Both the position numbers and the translations under genes were made by a program. A stretch of DNA of 64,000 nucleotides from Pilaira anomala (Eukaryota > Mucoromycota > Mucoromycetes > Mucorales > Mucoraceae). This document shows positions 25,415-37,047 of this stretch, piece after piece. Every line of letters starts with the position of its first letter. The stretch's first letter is position 1. Where the stretch lies: the NCBI GenBank assembly GCA_025716855.1, contig JAIXMQ010000003.1, positions 790,001 through 854,000 of the forward strand, given 5' to 3'. The notes under the pieces are model-generated. The model had not been told where the DNA came from. It made no database searches and was given only the letters and a program-made list of their open reading frames with translations.

Positions 25415-25798
25415 TTAGAACTTGTTGTTGGTCTTCTTTCCCTTCTTCTTCTTTTCCTTGAGCTTTCTAGCATGTCTGTTACTACGAGGACCACTTGTGG
25501 AGATCTTCTTGGGTTCTTCCTCAGTCATGGCGTCGTCAGTGGTTGTAGTTGTGGTTGTAGTAGCGACTTCTTCCTTATCCATAAAATCTCCAACACTGGG
25601 CTTCTTGGCAGCCTCAGCTTGTGCTGCTGCTAAACGTGCAAGACGAGCATCCTCAACAGGCTTGAAGATGGTCTCTCTCTTGACAGCTATTTTAAAAACA
25701 CTATGGTTTTAACTCTTTTGTTCTCCTTTTCTCTATTTTTTCCACTTGTATTTACCTCTGGTTCTTTTCTTTGCTTGAGATCTTAAACTTCTGGCCAT
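25415..25798 (-). CDS. DUF2423 / YBL028C-like small basic nucleolar protein
   Basis: Two exons: 25798..25756 and 25686..25415, giving 104 aa. The start MARSLRSQAKKRTRAVKRE matches the DUF2423 N-terminus (Ybl028c begins with a similar MAKSLRAS). A Lys-rich end follows (ARKLKEKKKGKKTNNKF). Family members are small, basic and associated with the nucleolus or pre-60S particles; biochemical detail is lacking. In the middle lie a Thr run (TTTTTTTT) and an acidic DDAMTEEEP segment. The stop is 393 bp from the pICln start. Confidence 0.8.
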
Positions 25799-25884
25799 TT
25801 TATATATAGATTAGATTATGGGTTTTTTTTAAAAGAGAAAAAAAAAAATATAATTTAAATAGAATATTTTTTTTTTTTTAGGTT

Positions 25885-25921
<37 letters not shown>

Positions 25922-26630
25922 TAGTAACAGCCACAAAGCAGTCCTTTTTTCGAGAAAAAATGCTGTATCTAAGAGTGAAAAGGAAGCTAAAGTAAGCTTT
26001 TGATAATTAAGTATGAGTGTATTTGTCTCTCCTGATGTCAATAGTAAAAACATGATTAAGTTTCATTTGAAAAAAAAATGAAGGGAAAGCCTTACTTGGA
26101 ACTCATATCTCGGTCATTTGCTTGAAGTACGAAACGAAGAAAACCGTCAAGCTTTACCAAAGACAATAATTATAAAGTCAATTAATTAATTGAGGGGAAA
26201 ATCGTACAAGATAGAAATAAAAAGAGAGAGAGAAAGAATACGGTTCTCAAATATACGTTTTTGACACATTATCTCTTGCTTAGTAAACTAAATTGGATAA
26301 TGTCCAGACGCATGTCAGGTAAAAATAAATAAATAAAAATTGAATTACCTAAACAATCTACATGCGATTCCTTTCATATATCCTATCATTTCAAGATCAA
26401 CAATTGAAAAAAAAAAAAAAAAATGAAATGGATGTTTGTGGAAAATATTTGCATTAAAACCTTGACCGCATTAAAACTTTATTTTTATTATTAAAAATCC
26501 TGAATGATACTACCTTTATTTTTTATAAAGTCATAGATTCATTTATATAATAATATGTCCTATTATTATGCTCTCATATCAAAATATGATATATCTATAA
26601 TGTGTGCAATTTACAAGTAATGTTTGGATG

Positions 26631-26671
<41 letters not shown>

Positions 26672-26799
26672 AGGATCCAATCTAAGGATTTATGTTCTCA
26701 TCATATATCATGATTTTAATTTTTAGTATCCAATTCCTCTCTCTCTTTCTTTCTTTTTCTTTTTATATTTTTTGTTTTTTATCTTCTGGCAAACAAAAA
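25799..26799. other. 1.0-kb intergenic region
   Basis: Divergent promoter region between the DUF2423 gene and the RBR ligase. Long A runs lie at 25888-25918 and 26639-26668. No further gene seen. Confidence 0.6.
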
Positions 26800-27709
26800 A
26801 TGAGTTCATTATGTACCATTTGTCTCGAGACCCTTTCTTCTACAGACCGTTATCTTAAGGTGCCTACCTGTAAACATGCAACCTGCAAAAACTGCCTTCG
26901 CTTATATTTAAATGAACGCTTGAATACTTGGCATCAAACGCACTATAAAAGTGTACGCTGTCCTGTTTATGGCTGTTCTGGAGTAATAGCAACTGTTGAT
27001 ATTGTTGATAAAGTATTTTCAAAAGAGGAAGCAGCAAAATGGTGGGAAACTGTGACCAAAAGAACTTGTATTATCCATAAGGTTGGTTCAGCTAATAAAT
27101 TTTGAATAAAAGAAAAAAGAAAACATTAACAAGATATAAAAAAAAAAAAAAAGATTTATTGTCCTTTGGAGGGCTGTGGAGCAATCTTTGAAGGAAACGA
27201 AAGTTTGAAATCTCAATGTACTTTTGTTATCTGTATCCGATGTAATCGAGGGTTTTGCTCTGCTTGTCAAAGCAAATGGCATGCAGGTATTGATTTATTT
27301 AGTTTAATTTTAAAATTTTACTCATGTTTTTTTTTATAGATGGGTCTAAAAGGAGCAGTAACGTTGAACTTGAACAACAAGCATTAAAGAAAGCAAAAGA
27401 AAGTAATTGGGCTCGCTGTCCGAAATGTGGTAGCCTCGTTGATAAAATAGTAAGTGTATATCATCATTCTGATGAGTGTTTATCACAATCTTAATAAATA
27501 TTTAGGAGGGATGTCTGCATATGCGCTGTTATTGTGGAGCAACCTTGTAAGTTGTTTGATTTAATTTAAAATGGTTCATACATACAATTTACATTTTCTA
27601 TCTATATAGCTGCTACAAATGTAGCCGTTTATATTCTACTTGCAAAGACACCTGTTTAAATTTGAGTCAAGCTGTAATTAATGAAATACGTGATAGCATA
27701 TTTAAATAA
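26800..27709 (+). CDS. RBR (RING-IBR-RING) E3 ubiquitin ligase, short form
   Basis: Five exons: 26800..27081, 27154..27286, 27340..27449, 27506..27546 and 27610..27709, giving 221 aa. RING1 starts at CTICLETL with TCKHATCKNCL and RCPVYGCSG. The IBR follows (YCPLEGCGAIFEG, CIRCNRGFCSACQSKWH). RING2 reads CPKCGSLVDKIEGCLHMRC-YCGATF-CYKC; Cys178 in EGCLHM sits at the catalytic position of RBR ligases, which pass ubiquitin through a thioester. The protein is almost only the RBR module, with little sequence on either side, so substrate choice may need a partner. The first intron uses an unusual GTTGGT donor and a plain AAG acceptor; the join is chosen because it restores KIYCPLEGC. That join is the least certain. 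Confidence 0.85.
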
Positions 27710-28208
27710 ATAAAAAAAAAGCTGTTCTTTTTTATTTTTTTGGCGGTAGGCTCAGATAGAATTACAATAGGTTTATACGTTATTTATCAGGAATTTTTAG
27801 CTTGTTTTAGAAAAGCTTAATATAAAAATGCCTTACTATGTAACTAGAACTATGCTATTCATTATAAAGCAAATGGATTCATATATAGACCTACTGAGAA
27901 CCTCATCCCATGGACTCAAGATACCCTATTATAAACGAAAGTAAACATTCGTTGACCGGTGAAATGATATGTATTTTAACAAAATCAATGTAGATACTTC
28001 ATATAGCATAAAACAATTAGCTTCACGTTCATCTTTGGATTACATATTCATCATGTTATTAAAACAGCCTTAAAACTGGCCTTAAATTTTTTAGGTCACA
28101 TCATCTTTTTTTTATTTTTTATACAAACCTGGCGAATGATTTAAATGTTTTATTTGTTTCTTTTTATTTGTTTCTTTTATTTATTTCATTTTTATTTACT
28201 TTATCAAT
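27710..28208. other. Intergenic region RBR/GMC
   Basis: About 500 AT-rich bases between two plus-strand genes, holding the RBR 3' end and the GMC promoter. No gene seen. Confidence 0.6.
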
Positions 28209-30126
28209 ATGCCTCGTCTCAAACCAAATGAGATTCATCAACGTCAATTTGATTTTATTATTATTGGAGGTTAGAAAACAAAATAAAACGCGAAAAAAAA
28301 AAACCATTGGTATTTCTTATACATTTTTTTTTTCTAAAAAAAAAAAAAATATAGGCGGTACAGCAGGTTGTGTTTTGGCCAACAGATTATCCACAGACGG
28401 AAAATACACAGTTCTTGTTTTAGAAGCAGGTAGTGTAGCACAAGAAGAACTACTTGAAGCACAAATCCCGCTCCTTAACGGCAAATTGAAAAACACCAGT
28501 TCAGACTGGAAACTTCAATCTACGACACAACCCAATGCATCCGAACGAATTATCCCTATTCCATTAGGAAAACTCTTGGGTGGGTCTAGTGCATTTAATG
28601 CCTGTATCTATCACCGTTGTTCACCTTCAGATTATGATGCTTGGAATGCACCTGGCTGGAATTATGAGGACTTAAAACCTTATTTCCGTAAGGCAGAGAC
28701 ATTTCATGATGCTGGACACCCAGTTGATCCAACTGTGCATGGTACAAAAGGACCTGTACAGGCGACACATATCAATAAATCCACTACACTTGGCACACAC
28801 TTTACAAAAGCCTGTCAAAACTATGGCTTAAACGCTTATCGTGATATGACCGATTTGAGATGTCAGATTGGTGTGACGGGTTTAGATGCTTCGATTTATC
28901 AAGGTCAACGTTCTTCAACTGGATCAAGTTATTTACCAAGAGAGATTCAAACGGATCGAGCCAATTTATATATTGGTCTTGGTTGTAAAGTGACTCGTAT
29001 CGTGATTGAAAACGATACTGTCACACGTATTGAGTATACAGACGAGATGGATCATGCCTCTTATACAGTGAGTGTAAACCGTGAAGCGATTCTTTCTGCT
29101 GGTGCTATTTTGTCTCCTACCATTTTACTCTCAAGTGGTATTGGTTCGAAATCAGACCTTGAAGCCTTGGGTATTCCTGTTCAAGCAGATTTACCAGGTG
29201 TAGGTAAGAACCTTCAGAATCATTGGCGAGTACCTCTTGTACATGAAACTCCTCGTCCTGATATGTCATTACATGACGGGTTATTTGGACATGCTAAAGA
29301 ATCACTTGAACAAGCTATTGCAACAAAAGATGGTGCATTTACACAATTATGGCCTGACGCTGTTGCTTACATGAAAGTGCCGGTAAGATATAGATTTTTT
29401 TTTTTTTATGGTTGCGATTGAATATTGATTTTTTTTTTTTTTTTTTAAACAAAAAAAAAAAAAAAAATTAGGATACACCTGATAATAGTAGTAGTGTTGA
29501 AAATACACCACAAATTGAGTTATTCACAGGTGGATTAGCATTATGCCGTGAATTACCAAAACTGAAGCATTTGAATTGTGCTACGTTGTTAATGGTTTAT
29601 GTGACACCATTCTCTAAGGGTTCAGTAAGCTTAACAAAAGACAAAAAAGCTTATATCGATGTGGGATTATTAAAGGACGAAAGAGATTTAGAATGTCTCG
29701 AGAAGGGACTTGAACTTTCAATGCGAATTGCAGAAGATAATGAGTATAAAGAGCATTGTATTAAGCGTTGGATTATGCGTCCTGAAGGAGATATAAAGGA
29801 ATATATTAAGACACATGTAGATACACTTCATCATTATGCTGGTACTTGCAAGGTAATAACGAAAAAAAAAAAAAAAAAAAAAATATTTTTCAAAAAAAAA
29901 AAAACGATGTGACTCATCCTTGAAAAAAAAAAAATAGATGGGGCCAAAGGAAGATTCATTGGCTGTTGTAGATCATCGCTTAAGAGTTCATGGTATTAAC
30001 CGTTTGAGAGTTGTTGATGCATCATTTTTCCCAATTGTACCTGCTGGACAAATCTGTTATCCTGTGATTGCATGTGCTGAACGAGCTAGTGAAATGATAC
30101 TTGAAGATAATAAATACATTATATAA
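28209..30126 (+). CDS. GMC-family FAD oxidoreductase (choline dehydrogenase/aryl-alcohol oxidase-like)
   Basis: Four exons: 28209..28269, 28355..29382, 29472..29852 and 29938..30126, giving 552 aa. The dinucleotide-binding motif DFIIIGGGTAGCVLANRL is rebuilt across intron 1. PLGKLLGGSSAFNACIYHR and AGAILSPTILLSSGIG are the two GMC signature regions, and GRPxVRVV-like RLRVHGINRLRVVDASFFP marks the C-terminal FAD contact. The first catalytic His is in HHYAGTCKMG, with its last residues in the next exon. At the second catalytic position, usually His or Asn, I read Gln (VPAGQICYP). GMC enzymes oxidise alcohols, sugars or choline; the substrate is unknown. No signal peptide is seen, so it is probably cytosolic or peroxisomal. 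It converges with an MFS transporter gene 166 bp away. Confidence 0.92.
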
Positions 30127-30292
30127 TTAATTGCTATATATTTATTTACGTTTTTGAAAGAAAAAATGAGAAAGAGAAAAGAGAGAGTGAAGTTAAAAGG
30201 GGTATTTATCTGTTAATGTTTTTAAATACAAAATGGTGGGGAGGGGGGGGGGGGGGAGGGAAGATTAGGAGAGAGAGAGAAAAAAAAAAAGT

Positions 30293-31823
30293 CTATGTCT
30301 TAACAAGAGGATGCCAACCAGCTCTTTCCACACGAAGGAACCAACAAAGTACACCACCGGCAGTCATAAGCATACCACAATAAACAGCAGCATAAACATA
30401 ACCAGATTGACTGATGATAGCAGATACAATAGGTGAACCAAACAAGTAACCAAGAACGGAAGTAAGATAAAAGAGACCATTAGCAGCCGAGATGTTATCG
30501 TAACCAGCGACTTCCGGAAGCGAGGCACCGTTCAAGGTAAGATAACCGCCACCAAAGTAACCATAAAGGACAACATAGACCCAAATGGCAGCTTCGTTTT
30601 TAGCGGTAGTCCAGATAGCTAAAGTGAAAATACCTGACAAGAAAGTACAGATAAATAAACCGTTCACGCGACCAATACGATCACCAATCCAACCTGTGGA
30701 CAACATCGAAACGGCGTTTACAGCAGACATAATAGCACCCAAGTTTGTACCGATCCATGGATCCAAACCAAGGGATTCAGCATAAGAAGCTAAGAAGAAA
30801 GCGGGAGTCAAGTAACCAAACGTGGTGATGGTACCACAAGCAAGCATAATTTGAAATTGTCTGTTTTTGACCAATTGCTTTTGCTTTTGGTACAATTCCT
30901 TGAACGTTTCTTGTTTAGCTGGAGCAGCGTTACTGGGAGGTTTGACCAAGATGGTTGCGACCAACATGAATGCAAAGCAAACGAAACCAGCAATACGTAA
31001 AGCCCAGCGGTAATCCAAGTTGGAAATAGCGGCTTGGCAGATATTGGAGAAAATCAAACCACCCACACCCGAACCACACATAGAGAGACCGACAGCTAAT
31101 CCTCTGCGGGTAGTGAACCATTGTTGAGGAGCGGCTAAACAGGGAAAGAAAACAAAGGAGGCACCAATACCAAACATGACACCTTGAGTTAAATAAAGAT
31201 GCCAGATTTCATGACTGATACTGGCTAACATGAGGGCTAAAGGACACAAGATATTACCGATGGCAAGCATCTTGGTATAGCCAAGTTTACTTGTTACCCA
31301 TTCATTGACAGGACCAATAATGAAGAACAAGGCAACACAAATTGAACCAATCCAAGATAATTCGTTCATTTTACCAGGATAAATTTCTTCATTATAGTGA
31401 TTGAGAAACACACCCCAAGTATAATTGACACCATACCTAATCAAAAGAAAAGAAAAAATGTTAATTCAATTGTTCTAACCAAAGTTTTTTTTTTTTTGTA
31501 AGTGTAAAAATACGTACTCTGCGACCATACCCTATATAAGAAATAGACAGTAATAATAATAATAAAAAAACAAATATGCATTTAGTTTTGACAGCTTATG
31601 AAAAACATATAAGGAAGAAGAAGAAAAAAAAATTACTTACACAAAAGCCACCGAAAACAGCAAGCCAAGCAGCAAGACCACCGTTAGGAGGTTCATGAAT
31701 ATCGACTGTTGTACCAGTCTTTTCAACGTCATCGTTTATAACGATCGATAAGGATCGATCATCCAAAATATCATCTGGACCAAAACGAGACAGTGACTTT
31801 TCGTCAATGCTTGAGTTATTCAT
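30293..31823 (-). CDS. Monocarboxylate-type MFS permease (MCH/MCT family)
   Basis: Three exons: 31823..31641, a 14-nt microexon 31531..31518 and 31436..30293, giving 446 aa. A polar head (about 48 residues) is followed by PPNGGLAAWLAVFGGFC, then GMVAE from the microexon, then YGVNYTWGVFLNHY. This order matches the first helix and loop of fungal Mch-type transporters and supports the microexon. About 12 TM helices follow, with FVFFPCLAAPQQWFTTRRGLAVGLSMCGSGVGG and TGWIGDRIGRVNGLF typical of the family. The long central loop (KQETFKELYQKQKQL) separates helices 6 and 7. Family members carry monocarboxylates, riboflavin (yeast Mch5) or other anions; the substrate cannot be read. It converges with the GMC oxidoreductase. 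Confidence 0.93.
31518..31531 (-). other. 14-nt microexon of the MFS permease
   Basis: A 14-base exon flanked by TATAG before and GTACGT after. It is needed to join phase 0 with phase 2 and adds GMVAE. Confidence 0.85.
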
Positions 31824-33394
31824 TGTTGAAATGGAATAATTACGAGTGTGTTTTTTTTAAAAAAACAAAAGAAAAAGGTGTTGTTGATGAAAAGAAAAAA
31901 GGAATAATTCAATTTTAATTCTTGGTAAAACATGTCTTTTAACAAGAGAATCGGCGGAAAATCAATTCAAATTTTATTAAAAAGTTTTTTTCTATTTTGA
32001 AATCCTCCTTTCCATTTTATATGTCTCAAAATCATTCGAGAAAAGGGGGAGTTTTTTACTGTAGTAAAAATGAAGATGGCTTCAAAAAAAAAAAAAAAAA
32101 AAAAAAATGGATGGTTTTGTCGTTGCCTTGGTTACAGTTTTAATTACTCAAATCATTTCCGGTTTTATATATATATACATTTTTTTTTTGTCATATATGA
32201 AAGCCCGTTCAGAGTAAAGTCTCTTTCATTTGTTCCAAAGTTTTTTTTTTTTTTTATCTCAGTTAAATGAAATAAAAATATAACATTTTTTATATTTCAA
32301 AGTTTATTTAGTCTCTTTATCTTTCAAAAAAAGAAAAAAAAAATCCGGCTTAATTACGATGACAGTATTGCCGTACAAAAAAGGTAAACTCTTTATAATA
32401 TTTTTCCGTAAATAAATTAGAATGAAAATGACAGCTCTCCGGCTAAAAGAAAAAAAGAAAGAAAAACAAAAAAAAAAAAAAAATTGAACACACAGTCCCA
32501 ATGAACCCTTTTTTTTTTTTATGACTGGCCCTCATAAATAGTCAAATCCCGAAAATAACGTTTCTTTTTTTTAATGCAAAAAAAAAAAAAAAAAAAAAAG
32601 TATACATAACCCAAAACGTTGTATAACCCAAAACGTTGTATAAGCTAAAAAAAAAAAATGATTTGCACAAAAAAAAAACGGCTATTTTTATTTATAAATC
32701 GTATTTTGAAAGAGAAACAAACAGAAAAAGTATTTTTATCTAGTATTGCTTTTGTTATGAAAAAAAAAAAAAAAAAAAAAAACTATTAATAAATTTGTAT
32801 AAAACACTTACACAACTTGAAAGCACGGAACCAAAAAAGATATACACCCGCGTATCACTATTTTACATCCTAACTTTAAAAAAAAAAAGGAACCTCAAGA
32901 TTGATGGACAAGCACTTTTTATTATTTTTCGGTTGCTTTGGTTACACGCCGAGATTTTGCTAAACGGTTTAAATGGAAGGTTTCGAAATGATCAAAACAA
33001 ATAGTATCTAAAGAAGGGAAGGTGATTTCCAAACATAGATAGTCTTTTATTCTATTGGTTATAAGATTGATGGCTATATATACTGTATGATAAACAAAGG
33101 ATGACATTTTTTGTTGTTCTTGTGAGTCTCATTCGGTAGCTATTTGTGTGTGTATGGTAACGCATCAACTCCGAACTTTTTTTTTTTTTTTTTTTTTTAG
33201 TGTTTAGACTAAAGGACCTAATTTTTTCTGTACAAACAGTCTAAAAAACTGATATAATGCATAAACTATAATATGATTTTTTTTTTCAGAAAAAAAAAAA
33301 GAAAAGAAAGAGAATGGTTTATTTAATACATATAATGGGAGAGGTCTATACAGTGTGAAAGGAAGGATTTAAAGGAGATTTATATACAAAAAAA
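31824..33394. other. 1.6-kb intergenic region with homopolymers and a 17-bp tandem repeat
   Basis: The promoter of the MFS permease lies at the left. Several A or T runs of 15-25 bases occur, and a two-copy 17-bp repeat is at 32606-32639. A 61-codon minus frame at 32922-33107 has no recognisable product. Confidence 0.55.
32606..32639. repeat. 17-bp direct tandem repeat, two perfect copies
   Basis: The unit ATAACCCAAAACGTTGT is repeated twice without a gap, and each copy contains the palindrome AACGTT. It lies about 0.8 kb upstream of the MFS permease start. Confidence 0.95.
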
Positions 33395-33838
33395 TTATTT
33401 TGAGCTTTTAACACCGACAGCTCTCAAGACGCATGATTTCCAAGAAGATGGACTAGAACGTAAATTTTGTCTGGAATAATTTGATTTCTTTGCAAAGAAA
33501 GTGCTTTCATCACTATCATCTGATTCTTCTTCATCATCATCTTCTTCTTCGAGGTCAAGATCATGAATAATAGTAGGTACAGTAGCTGATCTTTCGCCTG
33601 TCATACCCAACTTCTTTCTTGAAAAAGGGGAGGAAGGAGTAAAGTCGATACCAGTAGACTTCTTTTTATTATCTTGATTTTCTAATGTGGCATAAGATCT
33701 TGTTCTACTGAATTTTTGACGAAAGGAAGAAGTAGGTCTCAAATTACTTCTTTTATAGTAAGATGGTTGGTCATGAGAGAAATAACTATCACCTTCTTCT
33801 TGATGGTATAATAAGTTGGATCTTGTAATAGATGTCAT
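33395..33838 (-). CDS. Hypothetical small acidic/Ser-rich protein
   Basis: A single open exon of 147 aa from an ATG preceded by an A/T-rich leader. No family is recognised. The N-terminal half is basic and Ser/Tyr-rich (SYYKRSNLRPTSSFRQKFSR). A run of acidic residues follows at about 95-112 (LDLEEEDDDEEESDD), then a basic Ser-rich tail ending in SSWKSCVLRAVGVKSSK. It appears disordered, with many possible phosphorylation sites. Support is codon pattern, length and a clean frame, not homology. It could be a rapidly evolving mucoralean protein. Confidence 0.55.
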   Translation of the reverse strand: MTSITRSNLLYHQEEGDSYFSHDQPSYYKRSNLRPTSSFRQKFSRTRSYATLENQDNKKKSTGIDFTPSSPFSRKKLGMTGERSATVPTIIHDLDLEEEDDDEEESDDSDESTFFAKKSNYSRQNLRSSPSSWKSCVLRAVGVKSSK

Positions 33839-33922
33839 TTTTTGATTGATTTTGTTTATTAGGTAAATAAATTGTCTAAAGAAAGAGAGGGAATAAATAA
33901 AATATCCAACTTGGTATTTATA

Positions 33923-33993
<71 letters not shown>

Positions 33994-35067
33994 GCTTTTT
34001 GTTTATTACGCTTTTAAGGTGGTCTTTTAAAAAAAAAATCTAATAAAGGTAATGTTTAATTTGTGACATGGACCAACATCGTTTATTTTAATTTATTATA
34101 CAATATACATTACTTCTTTCTAATATAAGCTATTGATACTATTTAATTTTTCACTCTTTCAAAAATCCTTTATTTGAAATACGGTTTTCCCAGCTTTTTA
34201 GTCTTTTTATTATTTGTTTACTTTTCCTAAATCAGTAGTTTGATACAAACTAAAAATCTATTTATCTCTCTTTTTTCCTCCTTTAAACGCGTTGTCAATC
34301 AACTCAAGTAATGATTGTATTCTTACTGGGAATCCAGGAATCCCACGTTTTTTTTTTTAAAAAAAAGAAAAAAAAAAGTATAACTATATGAATAGGAGTT
34401 TATTTTTTCTTAATCAATCATTCACTCTTTTAAGAAAATTCATTCTCACGTCTATTAAGCTTAAATATCTATATAAATCGAGATCAAATGTTATATATTA
34501 TGCTGTATTCTTTTAAAGAAATTTGTTTTATAAAAGGAAAAAAAGAGATCATTACTCAATAAAGTTGATGACTCGCTTTGTTCATGGTATATCAAAGATC
34601 GACTTTTTTTTTTTTAAAAAAAAAAAAAGAAAACAAATACACTGTAGATCTCGGTACACAAATTAAAGCATTTACCTTTAATAGAAAAGTCCCTATTCTG
34701 ATCTATTTTTTTTTTTTTTTTTTTAAAGTTTATTGTTGGACTTGGCATTTAGACGATCATTAGCATCTACTAACTATGCCTGAATTACATGTACAAACAT
34801 GTCTTGATATAAAAAACATCTTAAATGTATAATATATTGATCCGCTGGTTTCTTACAGAAATAAGATCAGCCTTTTCTTTCGTGATTTAAATAGAAGAGA
34901 TACAAAAAAAAAAAAAACAAGTACCAATCAACATGACTATAATTTCCACCTGTCTTTTTCATAACAATAGTAATAATAAAAATCAGGCGTTTTAAGAAAA
35001 AAAAAAAAAAAAGATGGCATTCAAGTTTATTGTCATATGTATAAATAAATAAAAAAAAATATAGTTT
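33839..35067. other. 1.2-kb intergenic region
   Basis: Contains the longest T run of the window (33927-33991) and further A/T runs. It spans the promoter of the small acidic protein and the 3' side of the F-BAR gene. No gene seen. Confidence 0.55.
33927..33991. repeat. Poly(T) tract of 65 bases
   Basis: Uninterrupted T run upstream of the small acidic protein gene, 89 bp from its ATG. Confidence 0.95.
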
Positions 35068-37047
35068 TTATAATGGTATATCAGATGGTAAATGATGATG
35101 ATCGGATGGGGAATAATAAAAATCCATTTGGCTAAAGAGAGGACTAGGAGGAGATAATACAGAAGGAGAAGAAGGAGAAGGAATACTATTGTTGTTGTTG
35201 TTGTTGTTGTTGTTATGATTTGGGATTAAAAGTGTTGTTAATGAAGATCTCTTCTTTTTTTCTTCCAACGGCAACGACGGTGGCGACAGCGGTGTTTTCT
35301 TCTTTTTTAAGAAACCTAATGAAGAAAATAAAACGGAAGTTTTTTTACTACTATTGGTTGGAGTTGATAGTATTCGTCTTTCTTCACTTCCATAAGATGT
35401 TGTTAATGTTGATTTGTTTTTATGATAGTCTACTATTGTTATTTTTTTGAAAGAAGGAGTGATTAGTTTTTTTTTGCTTTCTGCAATGTTCGTGTATTTA
35501 CTTTTGTCTACATCTTGATGATGATGATGGAAACCAAGGTTACTTAGGATCGGATCACTTTTTGATTTTGTGTTGGATTTATATAATGGATCAAGTGGAT
35601 ATTGAAGCGGTGGTGACAATGAAGTCTACATTGTATAAAACAATAAGTATATATGCATACACGCCAAATGCATTTTTAAATTATCTTATTTACCTGATTT
35701 TTTGTATTATTATTATTATCCCATGGACTAGGCATTTTCTTTAATTGTTCGTTCACAGATCTTAATTGTTCATCATGTTTTGTAGGTATATTGATCTCTT
35801 TAATCATTCTAGTCTCTTGTAACTGTAATATCTCTCGATTATCTCTTTTATACTTTGTGTATTTCGGAATCTCTATATTATATAATATGTTTTAGTTGAA
35901 ACTAAAATAGAAAAAAAAATTCGTTCTTAGTTACCTGGTAACGTTGAACCAGTTCCATAATCTGTTATGAATTTCGAGACTTGTTCATCAACATCCATAT
36001 CTTCCATTGCAGTTAATAATCTATCGCAAGTCTAATTGAACTAATGATATGAATAAAGAGAATGTTTTATATGTTTAATTTTAAATTACACACCTGATCA
36101 TCCACGTTAAAAGTACAAGCTGTCATGCTAGCAAAACTAATAAAGTGTAAAAGTGTCAGTCTCTTTACAATTTACGAAAGGTTGTTTCATTTACGTCTTT
36201 ATCACTGCTTTTAAATAATCGAGTCGGTTTGATTCTAATGATTGAAAGGTTTTACAAGATTCGCGCCAATCGTGTATCCAAACATATGATTTAGATTGCA
36301 TTAAATTGATTGCTTTTTGATACTCGCAATCTAATATTTCAGTTTCTTTCTCTGATGGATTAGGTTTTTGACATTCATGAATATATAACTGTCGCGACTA
36401 TTAAAAATGTATGTTGAATTGAAATGTGTTACGCATATTATATTTGTATCCATTACCTTTTTCACATTGTCACCATGCAACATTTTCATGTTTTGTGATT
36501 CTTTCATTTGATTGGTCATCTAAGAAAACAGTTTTTGAGTATTTACTTTTTTTTTTTTTTTTTTTCACATTTATAAAAAAAACATACAAACAGTTTGATG
36601 TTTTCTTGCTCTTTAAAGTAATTATTTAAAGGTATTTCTAATAGATTTTTAATGTTTTCACTTAAATCCATATGCGCTCTTGCGTTCATTTCTGTTGTAT
36701 TTGAAATGATGTTGAAGTTTTCGTCATGTTGAGTATTAAACGTTTCTGATAACTTTAAAAGTTGGGTTCCATATTCGAGTTCTATTTGAGCTCTTTTTAT
36801 TTATTATATTAGTTTTAAGAAAAGTTACTCTTTTTTCTTTTTCGCTTTACCGTTGATTAAAGAAGTCTTGAATGGCAACATTGGTTTTATTTGATTGATC
36901 AAGTTTCTCTAGTAAAATATTCAGGGCAGTTTTATCCGAAGACTTTTTTTTTTTTAAAATGAGTATAATGTTGCTAGTTTGAAAAAAAAAAAAGGTTTTT
37001 TTTTTTTTTACCCAAAAGTTGTTCTCTATAGAACATGTGTCTAACAT
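35068..37047 (-). CDS. F-BAR domain protein with disordered basic/Ser-rich tail
   Basis: Nine exons: 37047..37012, 36942..36851, 36792..36588, 36519..36457, 36397..36195, 36136..36094, 36031..35935, 35872..35694 and 35625..35068, giving 491 aa. Residues 1 to about 270 read as an F-BAR domain: ENNFWVSSDKTALNILLEKL, FFNQRAQIELEYGTQLLKL, YIHECQKPNPSEKE, KSYVWIHDWRESCKTFQSLESNRLDYLK and EQVSKFITDYGTGSTLP. F-BAR dimers bend and scaffold membranes in endocytosis and cytokinesis (Cdc15/Imp2/Hof1, Bzz1, Rgd1). The tail is Lys/Ser/Pro/Asn-rich with an Asn run and His clusters, and ends without an SH3 or RhoGAP domain. The junction at GTATGT (36587) was chosen over an upstream GT because only it keeps the frame. 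It is divergent from FNIP. Confidence 0.82.

Noticed and set aside
36593..36600. Donor at GTTTGT for F-BAR exon 3
   Set aside because: Using it puts the next exon into a frame with an immediate TGA; the GTATGT six bases downstream keeps the frame and the domain.
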